Source: Thermoplasmata archaeon
GTDB taxonomy: Archaea > Thermoplasmatota > Thermoplasmata > Thermoplasmatales > Thermoplasmataceae
Reading direction: 5' to 3'
NCBI GenBank assembly: GCA_021797025.1
Contig: JAKAAK010000003.1
Span: 1 to 35,188, forward strand
DNA: 35,188 nt
A program made the position numbers and the translations under genes. The notes beneath the pieces are model-generated. The model ran no database searches, had not been told where the DNA came from, and saw only the letters and a program-made list of their open reading frames with translations. This document shows positions 9,194 to 17,107 of the stretch, piece by piece; the stretch's first letter is position 1; every line of letters begins with the position of its first letter.

Positions 9194-10024
9194 ATGAAAA
9201 CTAAATTAATAATAATTATATCTGTTGTGTTCATAATGGTCTCATTATCCGGTTTATCCATGGTTCAGAACAATTACAGTGTAAATAATGCAAACAACAG
9301 TACTCCAAGTACAGCATCATCATTTTCTCCGGCAATTAGCTACCCATCATTTGTATATAAGGGTGAAAAATTTAATATATATGTAAATGAAACATCAGGT
9401 TATCACAATTACTCGGTAAGTGCATATTTCGGTGGTACAAATCTAACAAACTTCTCCCCCTCAGGGTATCATGAAAGTTCCCATAACAATTCGAAATTTG
9501 TTATAGGTGTAAGGGCTCCATCAAATTGCCAGACCGTCTATGTTAACATAAAGAGTACGGCATTAAATCAAACAAACTCAACGGTTGTAAGTTCAAATGT
9601 CATAAATTTCAATGTAAGTAATCCAGTAAAATTAAATGCTACAATAAAAAATTCTGTCTCCAGCCCAATATATAATATTACGGTAGGCTATTCCATCAAT
9701 GGTGTTTCCGTCGGTTCAAAACATATTGACAGGATAGGGCCAAATTCCACATCTAAGATTAATATTACCGTACCGGCAGCTATAATACCAAGAGGCAAGG
9801 ATACATTATTCATATCAACAAATAATCCTGATATAACGGTATCGGGTAAATCATCTACTACTTTCTACTATGGAACACCACCGAATTATAGCTGGATTTA
9901 TTATATAGCTGCAGTCGCTGTGGCATTTGCAATATTCCTTCTACTGGCTTCGGGAAGAAGAAACACGGTAAGAGTGCCAAAATGGAAGAGAAGGAAGAAG
10001 AAGTTACCGAAAACAAAATCATGA
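9194..10024 (+). CDS. Secreted Ig-like protein anchored by a C-terminal helix
   Basis: A 276-aa protein with an N-terminal signal peptide (residues 1-25). Next comes a Ser/Thr/Asn-rich linker and about 170 residues of beta-rich sequence resembling CARDB-type Ig-like domains, with many N-x-S/T sites. A single helix follows (IYYIAAVAVAFAIFLLLAS) and then a very basic tail (WKRRKKKLPK) that fixes the N-out, C-in orientation. It starts 5 bp after the aglB stop, so the two are surely co-transcribed. The same layout (beta ectodomain, end helix, basic tail) is seen at the C-terminus of AglB, which suggests it lies beside the transferase in the envelope or is one of its glycoprotein substrates. I do not recognise a named family. 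Confidence 0.7.
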   Translation: MKTKLIIIISVVFIMVSLSGLSMVQNNYSVNNANNSTPSTASSFSPAISYPSFVYKGEKFNIYVNETSGYHNYSVSAYFGGTNLTNFSPSGYHESSHNNSKFVIGVRAPSNCQTVYVNIKSTALNQTNSTVVSSNVINFNVSNPVKLNATIKNSVSSPIYNITVGYSINGVSVGSKHIDRIGPNSTSKINITVPAAIIPRGKDTLFISTNNPDITVSGKSSTTFYYGTPPNYSWIYYIAAVAVAFAIFLLLASGRRNTVRVPKWKRRKKKLPKTKS

Positions 10025-10663
10025 GATCAGGGAATGTAACGTTGTAAATTCCTTATCGTAAATATTTTTTCTACTAAATTTTTCAGGTACCCTTGTACTA
10101 TCATATTTATCAATAATCATTGTAATTCTGGCTGCTGATAGTGCATTATCATGTATTTTATGCGGTGTACTTGTATTTTCCTCATTGACTATTGCCATCG
10201 GTGCGATATTTTTTAATTCCATTATTATTGAATCCCTGTTCGGTCTGTCACCATTGCCTATTTTTATCATTACATATGCATATGAGTAGCTGTGGATTAT
10301 GTTCAAAATTTCTTTACGAATATTTTTTATTGCCGGGCATTCATAGGCTTCCATTAAAACGTTATCTGCCATAACAGCTATGCCAGGTCTAGGGCCTGGA
10401 TCTATGCCTATAATAATATTATTAAATCTATCCCTGTCTAAGAGCATTGAAAGGCACATTCTTATTCCACACACTGAATTATCTGCTTTAATCTGGTTCG
10501 GCAATTTTATATTATCCTTATTAGAGCTTAAGATCACTGAAATATCCTTAGGTATGGAATAAAGGTCAGTTATACTGTAAAAGGGAAGATTCCATCTTTT
10601 CAAATCTCTGATCACATCATGGTAAAATTTAAAATCATGAGTATATATACCTACCCGAGTCAT
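10019..10663 (-). CDS. RuvC/RNase H-fold protein of unknown role
   Basis: A 214-aa soluble protein. Residues ~88-215 carry the hallmarks of the RuvC/YqgF/DUF460 branch of the RNase H fold. There is a first strand with the catalytic Asp, IIIGIDPGPRPGIAV, a middle strand ending in KIGNGDRPNRD, and a last helix HDNALSAARI whose Asp is in the position of the final catalytic acid. The second acidic residue is less clear (possibly the Glu pair in VNEENTS). The first ~85 residues form a separate small alpha/beta domain I do not recognise. A metal-dependent nuclease acting on structured nucleic acid is plausible, but a non-catalytic member is possible. The 3' end overlaps the end of the convergent gene at 9194-10024 by 6 bp. 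Confidence 0.6.
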   Translation of the reverse strand: MTRVGIYTHDFKFYHDVIRDLKRWNLPFYSITDLYSIPKDISVILSSNKDNIKLPNQIKADNSVCGIRMCLSMLLDRDRFNNIIIGIDPGPRPGIAVMADNVLMEAYECPAIKNIRKEILNIIHSYSYAYVMIKIGNGDRPNRDSIIMELKNIAPMAIVNEENTSTPHKIHDNALSAARITMIIDKYDSTRVPEKFSRKNIYDKEFTTLHSLIS

Positions 10664-10749
10664 CTAATATAATAATTAATTCATTCTTTATAAATCTTTA
10701 TTATTTAGATCTGATAATTATCTGTCATTATTTTATCTATTTTAAAAAT

Positions 10750-11199
10750 TCACATGGTTTCATTATGTTTTACCATTATGTATAATTTTGAAATAATGCT
10801 TTCACTGGCATCCTTTATATATTCATACTGTAATTGTGATATATATTTAATTAAATCCATTTTATCCATAGTTTTATCAATATGGTATTCAATGTATATA
10901 TCAGTTGAATCATCATCATAATCATTAAATATTCTTATATCACATTTATTTAAATCATCATTTTTGGCGTATGTATAAAATATAAACTTATAAAGTTCAT
11001 TCTTTTCTTCAGAATTCAATAAATTATCTGCTTCAGAAAACAACGTTATAGTTAATCCATTAAATATGCGTTCCGTTTGTTGTTGCCAGAACAGAGAATA
11101 ATCAGAAAAATCTCTACTTAATGCATTGAATGTATAAGTAATTCCGGAATTGTTAATACCATATTGGTATATACTGGCTGAATACATTTTATTTATCAC
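10750..11199 (-). CDS. Unknown soluble acidic protein
   Basis: A 149-aa protein rich in Asp, Asn, Tyr and Ile, without membrane segments or signal peptide. It alternates helices and strands (IFNGLTITLFSEADNLLN, CDIRIFNDYDDDSTDIYIEY, IDKTMDKMDLIKYISQLQYE) but I recognise no family. Codon use matches the core genes of the window, so it is probably a genuine lineage-specific gene. The ATG at 11199 is the first in frame; the Met four codons later is an alternative. It is separated from the RuvC-like gene by 86 bp and may not share its promoter. Confidence 0.5.
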   Translation of the reverse strand: MINKMYSASIYQYGINNSGITYTFNALSRDFSDYSLFWQQQTERIFNGLTITLFSEADNLLNSEEKNELYKFIFYTYAKNDDLNKCDIRIFNDYDDDSTDIYIEYHIDKTMDKMDLIKYISQLQYEYIKDASESIISKLYIMVKHNETM

Positions 11200-11291
11200 C
11201 TATGAGATTAATATAAAAATTGAGTGTATTTGACTTATACTGAAACCCATTAATATTAAAACGCAACCATTAATAAAATTTTTTCCTTTTA

Positions 11292-11437
11292 ATGTAACTG
11301 GTCGGTGTTGTATGAGCGGGAAGCATTAAATTCTTTCCACCGTATCGTATTTTACAGTTTTATGTGATATCTGATCCCTGAATTTCTAATGATATAACAT
11401 TATGTATACCTGCATATTCCAGTGGTCGGTTACATAA
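11292..11437. repeat. Possible degenerate element ends
   Basis: TGTAACTGGTCGGTG begins at about 11293, and the reverse complement of a segment near 11422-11437 begins TGTAACCGACC. A near copy of the first, TGTAACTGGTCAGTG, is at about 23177. These could be remnants of terminal repeats of an old insertion sequence. No transposase frame lies between them. The rest of 11200-11477 is A+T-rich with nothing else I can identify. Confidence 0.25.
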
Positions 11438-11446
11438 ATCATAAAA

Positions 11447-11459
11447 AGATAAATATAAA
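11447..11459 (+). promoter_or_regulatory. TATA region of tRNA-Cys
   Basis: The A+T stretch GATAAATATAAAT lies 20-30 bp upstream of the first base of the tRNA, the normal archaeal position for TBP binding. Confidence 0.5.
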
Positions 11460-11477
11460 TTTGTAATATCAAACAAC

Positions 11478-11549
11478 GGATAGGTGGCAGAGCAGTGATG
11501 CGTGAGACTGCAGATCTCATTTACTTGGGTCCAAATCCCAACCTATCCT
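11478..11549 (+). tRNA. tRNA-Cys (GCA)
   Basis: A complete cloverleaf can be drawn by hand. Acceptor GGATAGG (11478-11484) pairs with CCTATCC (11542-11548), with discriminator T at 11549. The D arm starts with GCA at 11487, closed by TGC at 11499-11501. Anticodon stem TGAGA/TCTCA (11503-11507, 11515-11519) encloses loop CTGCAGA, giving anticodon GCA (11510-11512). The variable loop is 5 nt. The T stem is TTGGG/CCCAA with a 7-nt loop. CCA is not encoded and no intron is present. Confidence 0.93.
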
Positions 11550-11672
11550 CTTAATTAAATAACCGGATAGTTATTATGCCTCCCTGCATGAATATGCCAT
11601 TTTTGTAGTATCAGCCACCGCTTCTCCCTTTGAAGCAGAATATTTATTAGCAGAGTTGTATTTTATTAACAA

Positions 11673-12398
11673 ATGCAATCTAAAAACATTGTTCTTGTTC
11701 CTGGCGCATGGTTGGGTGCATGGGTGTGGAAAAAAATAACACCATTACTTGAAAAACATGGTTATGATGTGTACCCGGTAACATTAACGGGCATGGGAGA
11801 GAGGATACATCTTGCGTCACAGGATATAAACATGGAAACCGCCATACAGGATGTCCTTAACTTCATAGAATACAATGATCTGAATGATATTATTCTGGTA
11901 GGGCACAGTTTTGCGGGGAAAGTCGTATCAGTAGTTGCTGATAGAATACCAGAAAAGATAAAACTCATTATGTATATTGATGCAGTTATACCTGAAAACG
12001 TTAGAACCCCTCAGGGATCCATGGACCCTGAATCTGAATTTGGTCATATTCCTCCCGGATTTTTTGGAATTCCACTGACAGATAAAATAATTGAAGAAAT
12101 AGGAAGTGATGTTAAAGGCAAGGACAGGGACTGGATGCTTAAAAAAGGAGCACCATGGCCACTAAGACTCGGAACAGACCCAATAGTGATTTCAGATAAA
12201 TTTGATGCGGTTAAAAAGGCATATATATTCTGCATAATGGGCCGGGGAGGTAAAACATCCGAGGAAATTTATCAGAAAATTAAAAATTATGCTGACAGGC
12301 TTACAGGCCATTATAAAACAATTGAGACAGGCCACTGGCCCATGGTTACAAAACCTGAGGAACTGGTAAAATACATGATTGAACTATCAGAAAAATAA
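11673..12398 (+). CDS. Alpha/beta hydrolase (esterase-like)
   Basis: This 241-aa cytosolic protein has the alpha/beta-hydrolase fold. It begins with the strand NIVLVPGAWLGAWVWKKI, whose PGAWLGA segment forms the oxyanion hole. The nucleophile elbow VGHSFAG places Ser79 in a G-x-S-x-G motif, and the catalytic His is in ETGHWPMV near the C-terminus. The closest pattern I know is the methylesterase/hydroxynitrile lyase-like branch (EstC, SABP2-like): small, with a short cap. It would hydrolyse a small carboxylic ester; the substrate is unknown. The ATG is the first in frame, and the DUF5680 gene follows 20 bp after the stop. The gene is part of an accessory-looking cluster downstream of tRNA-Cys. 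Confidence 0.82.
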   Translation: MQSKNIVLVPGAWLGAWVWKKITPLLEKHGYDVYPVTLTGMGERIHLASQDINMETAIQDVLNFIEYNDLNDIILVGHSFAGKVVSVVADRIPEKIKLIMYIDAVIPENVRTPQGSMDPESEFGHIPPGFFGIPLTDKIIEEIGSDVKGKDRDWMLKKGAPWPLRLGTDPIVISDKFDAVKKAYIFCIMGRGGKTSEEIYQKIKNYADRLTGHYKTIETGHWPMVTKPEELVKYMIELSEK

Positions 12399-12418
12399 CA
12401 TAGAAACTGGTGAAGTGT

Positions 12419-12910
12419 ATGGAAATAAATGTAGATCGGGATATATTATTAAAATTCATCTGGAAGGCTCATCAGAATACGTACTCTGCACCCATAGAAA
12501 TCTCAATGACCCATAGATCAGGCAACCCCATACTTCCGGGATTTGTTGATTATGTCTTCATTGATGGGGACTGGCAGTACCATGACTCATATGCTGGGAG
12601 AAAATGGCCACCCGGGAAGGAATTTATTTTCTTCAGGAATTTACCTGTATGGTGTATGTCATATCAGGGAAAGGTCTCAGACCACCTGGACGAGAAAGAG
12701 GTGGATTCGGTATATTTCTTTCTGAAAAAAGCCCTTAGAAATGCACAGGAAATGATTCTATTTAGGGGTCCCGGAAAATTCCTTGAGGGGGATTATGAGT
12801 ATTCGTTTGAGTTCAATGGTGATTACTCCTATTTTGTGGGAAGGGAAAGCGTGAAGCAAAAAGGAGTTGAAGTATTCTTTCAGGATGTGATGGGTTCCCT
12901 AATCAAGTAA
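12419..12910 (+). CDS. DUF5680 domain protein
   Basis: The protein is about 163 aa and matches the pattern of DUF5680: an N-terminal KAHQNTYSAP-like segment, then DGDWQYHDSYAGRKW, the LPVWCMSYQGKV strand, FRGPGKFLEGDYEYSFEFNGD and a C-terminal VEVFFQDVMG. The family is found alone or fused to XRE-type HTH domains in bacteria and archaea, and its activity is not known. I prefer the ATG at 12419 because GGTGA at 12409-12413 gives a Shine-Dalgarno with 5 bases spacing; an in-frame GTG at 12410 would add three residues. With only 20 bp after the hydrolase stop, it is most likely translated from the same transcript. Confidence 0.75.
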   Translation: MEINVDRDILLKFIWKAHQNTYSAPIEISMTHRSGNPILPGFVDYVFIDGDWQYHDSYAGRKWPPGKEFIFFRNLPVWCMSYQGKVSDHLDEKEVDSVYFFLKKALRNAQEMILFRGPGKFLEGDYEYSFEFNGDYSYFVGRESVKQKGVEVFFQDVMGSLIK

Positions 12911-13062
12911 TTTAGCTTTTCACTGAAAGAATGCCTTGATATAGCAGGAAAATGAAACAGGGCAGGACATTATGGCAAACAGGAATTTTAGCAACCGTCA
13001 GCAGGTAGGCATTAGCGGGAGTTTGCACTATACTTAAATATAAATTCCGAATATATAGGAAT

Positions 13063-13638
13063 ATGACTCTAACATATTCAGATGTTATAATTTCACGATT
13101 CGGTGAGAATGAATTTACAGCAAAGGAACTTGCAATTCTAACCGGAAATTCAAGATCTGCAAAGCTGTTATCAGAGCTGAAAATGAGAGGAATTGTTGAG
13201 AGGGTAGATCGTGGGAAATACAGAGTACTGCCACTGTCAGAGAGACCAGATACACGCATAATGGAATGGGATAGAGTTAGAAATATAATTACACATGCTC
13301 CATGGAAAAAGGCATGGACAGGTAGCACAGCTGTAGAGGTGTGGACAAATGGAAGATATAAGATTTCACCAAATCCCTATCTGCGCGTATTTCATATTAT
13401 CATACTCAAGTCGGAATTAGATGAATGGAGGAAGTACCTAAGGAGATCTGGAATTTCATATTCTGGAAAAAAGAGGGTTGGTTGCTACGTAGATCTGAAA
13501 TGCTCCTCTAAAGTCAATTCAACTATAATAACAGGCGAACCTGTCATCACTAAAAATGAGGTACTTAAGCTAATCAGGAATCACCCTGGCATATATGCAG
13601 GAGCGTGTGAGCTCATTGAATCTGGAATAAGTATATAA
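13063..13638 (+). CDS. Winged-helix regulator, AbiEi-like
   Basis: The 191-aa protein starts with a winged helix-turn-helix (residues 1-55: FTAKELAILTGNSRSAKLLSELKMRGIVERVDRGKYRVL), the typical arrangement of AbiEi-type antitoxin or regulator N-termini. The rest (WTGSTAVEVWTNGRY, NPYLRVFHIIILKSELDEW, GKKRVGCYVDLK, NEVLKLIRNHPGIYAG) is a conserved-looking alpha/beta region resembling the C-terminal half of such proteins. No AbiEii-type nucleotidyltransferase toxin lies nearby, so a classic toxin-antitoxin pair is not present. TTAAATATAAAT at about 13034-13045 is a good TATA box for a leaderless message. The next gene begins 37 bp downstream on the same strand. Confidence 0.6.
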   Translation: MTLTYSDVIISRFGENEFTAKELAILTGNSRSAKLLSELKMRGIVERVDRGKYRVLPLSERPDTRIMEWDRVRNIITHAPWKKAWTGSTAVEVWTNGRYKISPNPYLRVFHIIILKSELDEWRKYLRRSGISYSGKKRVGCYVDLKCSSKVNSTIITGEPVITKNEVLKLIRNHPGIYAGACELIESGISI

Positions 13639-13675
13639 ATAGTTTGGCTATACTATCATTGTGGAGTGAACTCAG

Positions 13676-14716
13676 GTGGGTGCCGGTGTTAATATTTATG
13701 GATTGAAGTTTTTCATTTTAGCACTTATAATTTTTTCATTTCTGGGCATTGAAGAATATTTCTTTAAGGTTTCTTTTCTCAATTTGAATGGTTTTATTTA
13801 CATACTTTTATTTGATGTTGCCATATCTATTATTTCATTATTTTTTATTGAGGACATTGACCCTGTAATGTATTACCTCTTATGGTACTGGGTATCCATA
13901 TCATCCCTTCTGCTTCCTGACATTCCATACTTTTCTGGAATGATTAGATTCTCTCTACTTTACCTAATATCAATACCTATAATATTCTCCGCTATTTTTG
14001 GAACAATTTTTCTGGTTAGCAGGCACACAGCCGGAACAGTTTTTCTTAAAAACAGTATAATGGAAACAGAAAATTCCAATAATAGGCGTAAAGCTGGAAC
14101 GCAAAGTATTCGAATGTCGCTTTTATATGCGGTGCTTATTATTATGGATGTTTTTACATATCAATCCAGCGAGTATTACTTCCTGAAACCATATATGTTC
14201 CTTACCATTCTGGCACTGTGTTACATTATTTCATTTGTATACATTTTTGATTTAAATCCAGATTCCTATAACGGCATCAATTTAGGAGTTTTTGGAATAT
14301 TCTTTATCTCTATTTTGCCCTTTGTGGAATACAACTGGCATGGAGCCTCTATTAATTTCATCATTCTTCTAATAATAATGGTACTTGCCTCAATCGCTGG
14401 CTATCTAATAATATTCAGGGAAATGCCTGGCGGTGTTGGGAGTTCCTATGAAGGGGATCTCATAGTTATAAGTGTATTATTAATAGTCTGGGCGGTATTA
14501 AATTTATATATGCACTCACTGGGAATTAACCTTCAAACATTCCTCTTCACTCTCCTGCCAATTTCAATTGGTTCCGTGATAAGTGATAGCTTACATGGCC
14601 ACCACCAGAGAACCTTTGGTGTTGTGGGTGGCCTCAGTATAGGTGATGGATTATGGTATCCCATAATAGTCTGCATAATACTTTATCTTGCTTTTAATAT
14701 GTATTTCCTGCGGTAA
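13676..14716 (+). CDS. Polytopic membrane protein, DUF1614-like C-terminus
   Basis: A 346-aa protein with about ten membrane segments and a hydrophilic loop near residues 120-145 (SIMETENSNNRRKAGTQS). The C-terminal stretch SDSLHGHHQRTFGVVGGLSI, followed by GDGLWYPI, recalls the GGAGxxDGIF signature of DUF1614 membrane proteins, but the match is short. The start is a GTG at 13676; no ATG exists near it in frame. It is 37 bp downstream of the winged-helix gene and probably forms a two-gene unit with it, so the regulator may control or sense the membrane protein. Function unknown. Confidence 0.55.
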   Translation: MGAGVNIYGLKFFILALIIFSFLGIEEYFFKVSFLNLNGFIYILLFDVAISIISLFFIEDIDPVMYYLLWYWVSISSLLLPDIPYFSGMIRFSLLYLISIPIIFSAIFGTIFLVSRHTAGTVFLKNSIMETENSNNRRKAGTQSIRMSLLYAVLIIMDVFTYQSSEYYFLKPYMFLTILALCYIISFVYIFDLNPDSYNGINLGVFGIFFISILPFVEYNWHGASINFIILLIIMVLASIAGYLIIFREMPGGVGSSYEGDLIVISVLLIVWAVLNLYMHSLGINLQTFLFTLLPISIGSVISDSLHGHHQRTFGVVGGLSIGDGLWYPIIVCIILYLAFNMYFLR

Positions 14717-14864
14717 CTGCTTACCTATATTTTTACCATTACTACCATATGATACTACTTGTTATGGAATTATTTTCCCGCAGTTATTTTTATGCAGTAT
14801 CAAACACACACCACCAGGACGTGATTGGTATCATACAATAACTTAAATAAACGTTTTAATTTAT

Positions 14865-15869
14865 ATGTATATGGAAGCTCCCGGTGATAATGAAAATAAC
14901 ACGGAAAAGGAAACCCTGAAAACCTCTGCCATAATATCGCACACGTCATTATTTTTAATTTTAATTGCATATATCTTGCTGTCCGGGGTAAAGTTCTCAA
15001 TCTATGTTGCCCTTGTAATGCTCGGAATAATTATAATTATTGCAGTGCTATTTATATATTTCAAACGTAGGCTTAAAGGTGATAACACCTCAGAAAATGA
15101 TGTGTTCAACTATATGACAAATGATTTAAGCTGGAGGTATGTTATCTATATATCAATATTTTTCTTTATAGCACTGGTACTGGAAGGTACCGTAAAAATA
15201 GTTCATGAGTACTCATACCTTGTTGTCCTGAATGCCTTTATAATTTTTATATGGGTAATATCCCTAAACAATCCTATAATACACTTTCTTATACGGAAAT
15301 CTGTTAAATTAAGTGATATTTTCATAAATAATGAGGTATCACAGCTATCCACAGAAATGAATATAAAAGACCCTACTGTTTATATATTAAATACAAACAA
15401 TAGAATTGCAAATGCATTTGAGGTAAACAGTAAGGAGGCATATATTTTCATCACGAGTTTTTTAATGAATGTACTTGATTACAATGAAATTATAGCGGTA
15501 CTTGCCCATGAATTATCGCACATAAAATTAAAGCATAACAGTAAAACATCATTTATAAATTTCATAGTGTATATAATACTTATAAATCTGGTATCAGTAG
15601 GTTCGGTTACAAACAGTATATTTTTATTTCCAGCATTCTTTCTTTTACTATTAGTATTCGTATTTTTAGGTGTACCGGCAATGAAAAGAAGAAACGAGGT
15701 AAAGGCAGATCTAAACGCAGTGAAATATGTAGACAGGCAGTATTTAATAGATGCACTGGAAAAAATATCAAATATAGATAAGATACCGGATAATGTAATG
15801 AGGTCGTTAAGTTTAGACCATCCATCAACCGCTAAAAGGGTAAAATTAATAGAAAACAGTAAATCATAG
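14865..15869 (+). CDS. htpX: M48-family membrane metalloprotease (HtpX-like)
   Basis: A 334-aa protein with two hydrophobic pairs (about residues 25-65 and 90-135) before the catalytic domain, and two more helices after the active site. The zinc motif AHELSHIKLKHNSK places His215, Glu216 and His219. The third ligand is the Glu of RNEVKADLNAVKYVD, in the order usual for M48B/HtpX. The C-terminus ends with DHPSTAKRVKLIE, also typical. It acts at the cytoplasmic membrane in turnover of damaged membrane proteins. The ATG at 14865 follows an A+T-rich promoter stretch; Met at 14871 is an alternative. The Nep1 gene starts 16 bp downstream, so they may be co-transcribed. Confidence 0.88.
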   Translation: MYMEAPGDNENNTEKETLKTSAIISHTSLFLILIAYILLSGVKFSIYVALVMLGIIIIIAVLFIYFKRRLKGDNTSENDVFNYMTNDLSWRYVIYISIFFFIALVLEGTVKIVHEYSYLVVLNAFIIFIWVISLNNPIIHFLIRKSVKLSDIFINNEVSQLSTEMNIKDPTVYILNTNNRIANAFEVNSKEAYIFITSFLMNVLDYNEIIAVLAHELSHIKLKHNSKTSFINFIVYIILINLVSVGSVTNSIFLFPAFFLLLLVFVFLGVPAMKRRNEVKADLNAVKYVDRQYLIDALEKISNIDKIPDNVMRSLSLDHPSTAKRVKLIENSKS

Positions 15870-15885
15870 GTTATGATATGCAATA

Positions 15886-16554
15886 ATGTTAAGATTAATT
15901 ATTGCCGATGCAGAACTGGAACTAATACCTGAAAGAATGCTGCACGATCCTGCAATAAGAAAAATCGCATCAAAAAACGGTAAGCACGCAGGTGAAATGC
16001 TACTGGATTCGAATTATATGCATGCATCAATAGATAAATATTTTCCTGGAAAATCAAATAGATTTGGAAGGCCTGATATCATCTATATGTTTTTAGAAAT
16101 GGCAATGGAATCCATACTGAATAAGAATAAGTTACTGAATATTTACATCCATACAAAAAATAATTTTATAATAAACATAAATCCAGAGGTCAATTTACCA
16201 AAATCATATAATAGATTTACAGGGTTAATAGAGGATCTATTCAGGAAGAAAACCATAGAAAACAATGGCAATGTATTACTATCCCTGAGCAATGGAAAAC
16301 TGATACCATTTCTTGAGAAACTTGATGGCAAAACCATAGTGCTGTCTCCGGGAGGTACCAGATCAAAGGTTTCTGAAGTTATAAATGATGAAGACCTCAA
16401 CGTTGTAATAGGAGGCTTCTCCGAGGGCGATTTTATAACAGATCTGTACGATAAATACAGCTCATATTCCATATTTGATGGTGAATTAACAATATGGTCT
16501 GCAGGCATGGAAGTAATAACGGAATATGAAAGGTTCATGTCAGTAGTGGATTAG
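15886..16554 (+). CDS. nep1: 16S rRNA pseudouridine N1-methyltransferase Nep1 (Emg1)
   Basis: At 222 aa this is the standard size of archaeal Nep1, a SPOUT-class enzyme that methylates N1 of a pseudouridine in small-subunit rRNA and assists 30S assembly. Visible family features are ADAELELIPERM at the start, SNRFGRPDIIYMFLEMAMES with the conserved R-x-G-R-P-D, the LLNIYIHTKN strand, and IVLSPGGTRSKV plus NVVIGGFSEGDF near the C-terminus where the knotted cofactor site forms. It lies next to the ribosomal protein S15 gene, as expected for a ribosome-biogenesis neighbourhood. Confidence 0.93.
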   Translation: MLRLIIADAELELIPERMLHDPAIRKIASKNGKHAGEMLLDSNYMHASIDKYFPGKSNRFGRPDIIYMFLEMAMESILNKNKLLNIYIHTKNNFIININPEVNLPKSYNRFTGLIEDLFRKKTIENNGNVLLSLSNGKLIPFLEKLDGKTIVLSPGGTRSKVSEVINDEDLNVVIGGFSEGDFITDLYDKYSSYSIFDGELTIWSAGMEVITEYERFMSVVD

Positions 16555-16625
16555 GGAAATGCCATTTTTTTATTTTCCTGCACACAGGTTAAATATGAAA
16601 AGAGCAAAAAAACAAAAAAGATAAA

Positions 16626-16632
16626 TTTATAA
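16626..16632 (+). promoter_or_regulatory. TATA box of the S15 gene
   Basis: TTTATAA lies about 26 bp before the ATG at 16655, with no Shine-Dalgarno between, so the S15 message is probably leaderless. An out-of-frame ATG about 10 bp before the true start is unlikely to be used. Confidence 0.5.
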
Positions 16633-16654
16633 TAATAATACACTATGGATTTCT

Positions 16655-17107
16655 ATGGCACGAATGCATACACGTAAGAGAGGAAAATCCGGATCAAGAA
16701 GAATTTCAATGGCTGAGAGACCTTCATGGATCCAGCTTTCAGATGATGAGATAAAGGAAGAGGTAGTAAAGTTAAAGAAGGATGGAATGTCAACCTCAAT
16801 GATAGGTATTAAACTGAGAGACCAGTATACAGTTCCAGGAGTTAGGCCTGTATTACATGAAAAGATGACAAAGGTACTGGAAGAAAATGGTGTAAAGGAT
16901 GAGGTACCTGAGGATTTGCAGTTCCTCATAAAGAGGTATAAAAATGTATCAAAGCATCTCCTTTTAAATAAAAAGGATATCAGCAATGAAAGGGGAAAAG
17001 AATTAATAATGGCAAAAATCCTGAGACTGGTAAGATACTATAAGCGTACAGGTCGTTTATCAAATGACTGGTCACTAAATAGAGTTCTGTCGACTACCCA
17101 CGACTAA
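16655..17107 (+). CDS. rps15: 30S ribosomal protein S15 (uS15) with an altered C-terminus
   Basis: The 150-aa protein begins [16 protein letters not shown], as archaeal S15 (S13e) does, and continues through [12 protein letters not shown], the [20 protein letters not shown] loop and [17 protein letters not shown]. It binds the central domain of 16S rRNA. Archaeal S15 usually continues after the DW pair with a short helix. Here the frame reads [11 protein letters not shown] and stops, and the last four codons (TTHD, 17093-17104) and stop codon belong to the left end of the mobile element. The native tail has therefore been lost or replaced, evidently without destroying an essential protein. 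The DHH nuclease downstream was probably once directly adjacent in the same operon. Confidence 0.95.
   Translation: MARMHTRKRGKSGSRRISMAERPSWIQLSDDEIKEEVVKLKKDGMSTSMIGIKLRDQYTVPGVRPVLHEKMTKVLEENGVKDEVPEDLQFLIKRYKNVSKHLLLNKKDISNERGKELIMAKILRLVRYYKRTGRLSNDWSLNRVLSTTHD

Noticed and set aside
13063..13638. A complete AbiE toxin-antitoxin system
   Set aside because: Only the AbiEi-like half is present; no nucleotidyltransferase with a G-S-x(n)-D-x-D motif is found in the neighbouring genes.
11530..14860. A genomic island integrated at the 3' end of tRNA-Cys
   Set aside because: I looked for a second copy of the tRNA 3' end (CCCAACCTATCC) downstream and found none, and there is no integrase gene. 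The genes there still look accessory, but tRNA-site integration is not supported.
16143..16538. A 131-codon frame antisense to nep1
   Set aside because: The plus-strand frame is an unmistakable Nep1; the antisense frame has no recognisable features.
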